A stretch of DNA of 7,530 nucleotides from Spirochaetia bacterium. Lineage in GTDB: Bacteria; Spirochaetota; Leptospirae; Leptospirales; Leptonemataceae. The position numbers were made by a program, and so were the translations under genes. Positions 7,252 to 7,530 of the stretch are shown in pieces; the stretch's first letter is position 1, and the number at the start of each line of letters is the position of its first letter. The notes under the pieces were generated by a model that was given only the letters and a program-made list of their open reading frames with translations, had not been told where the DNA came from and ran no database searches. Where the stretch lies: positions 1 through 7,530 of the forward strand of contig JACPZR010000351.1 of NCBI GenBank assembly GCA_016195395.1. The letters run 5' to 3'.

Positions 7252-7530
7252 GGAAGATCCAGTGGCAGACACGTCTGTCCAGCTGGCCCACGGGGCTGCG
7301 CTCGGCATATCCCAACTCCACGTTCTCAAATACAGCGGCGATCAAGCTCCGCGCTTCCGACTCTGAAAAGAAGCGTACCTGCACGTCTGGGAGGTCCGCG
7401 TTTGTTTCCAAATGACTGTCGCCCACGGCGCGGAGCGTTCCCAGAAAGTGTCCACCCGATTTGAGAATGCGGCGGACTTCTTTCAGCATGCTGTCAATGG
7501 CGCGGACATCGTTATAGTGCAGCACGCCCC
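7235..7530 (-). CDS. SAM-dependent methyltransferase, C-terminal part (cut by window edge)
   Basis: The frame is open to the window edge, so the N-terminal half with the SAM-binding glycine motif is not visible. About 97 residues remain. GVLHYNDV at the visible start, LKEVRRILKSGGHFLGTL, and FFSESEARSLIAAVFENVEL are the post-motif II, motif III and C-terminal features of class I (Methyltransf_11-type) enzymes. The GTG near 7525 falls in the GVLH motif and is not a plausible start. The stop at 7237-7235 overlaps the next methyltransferase, so the two are probably one operon acting in the same pathway. The substrate is unknown. Confidence 0.8.
   Translation of the reverse strand, partial: GVLHYNDVRAIDSMLKEVRRILKSGGHFLGTLRAVGDSHLETNADLPDVQVRFFSESEARSLIAAVFENVELGYAERSPVGQLDRRVCHWIFRAIKV

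Noticed and set aside
1..7530. Mobile element, CRISPR array, tRNA or toxin-antitoxin pair
   Set aside because: No transposase or integrase motifs, spaced repeats, tRNA-like cloverleaf or small paired genes were seen on either strand.

Overview
The window is ordinary bacterial chromosome, GC-moderate to GC-rich by eye, with seven protein genes (two cut by the window edges). No RNA genes, CRISPR arrays, insertion sequences or phage genes were seen. Gram-negative, heterotrophic, respiring life is suggested by a 2-oxoglutarate dehydrogenase E1, exported hydrolases and sugar/envelope-type methyltransferases. The sequence alone does not fix the phylum.

Layout. Bases 2-1273 (+) hold the 3' part of a pectinacetylesterase/Notum-family hydrolase. 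It converges, with a 31-base gap, on a small NAD(P)-binding SDR/epimerase-like gene (1305-1970, -). A divergent intergenic region of 276 bases follows. It carries a clear extended -10 promoter (TGATATAAT, 2174-2182) for a monocistronic gene (2247-3098, +). That gene encodes a secreted, eight-cysteine alpha/beta-hydrolase-like protein and ends at a probable intrinsic terminator (3138-3186). Next comes a 53-base stretch with no A on the + strand, built of three imperfect 16-17 base repeats. After it lies a two-gene unit: a small Rieske [2Fe-2S] protein (3255-3650), overlapping by ATGA the gene for 2-oxoglutarate dehydrogenase E1 (sucA, 3647-6376). No sucB follows. Instead sucA runs tail-to-tail into the last gene of a minus-strand methyltransferase pair (6352-7251 and 7235-7530+), with the two stop codons crossing over 25 bases.

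How the genes relate. Three functional themes can be seen: exported hydrolysis (the pectinacetylesterase-like and THSTGG proteins), central metabolism (Rieske-sucA, translationally coupled), and small-molecule or glycan methylation (two adjacent class I SAM methyltransferases). The most unusual points are the Rieske-sucA coupling without sucB, the Cys- and Tyr-rich secreted hydrolase with strong expression signals, and the A-free repeat tract before the Rieske gene. I found no convincing evidence of a wholly new multi-gene system here.
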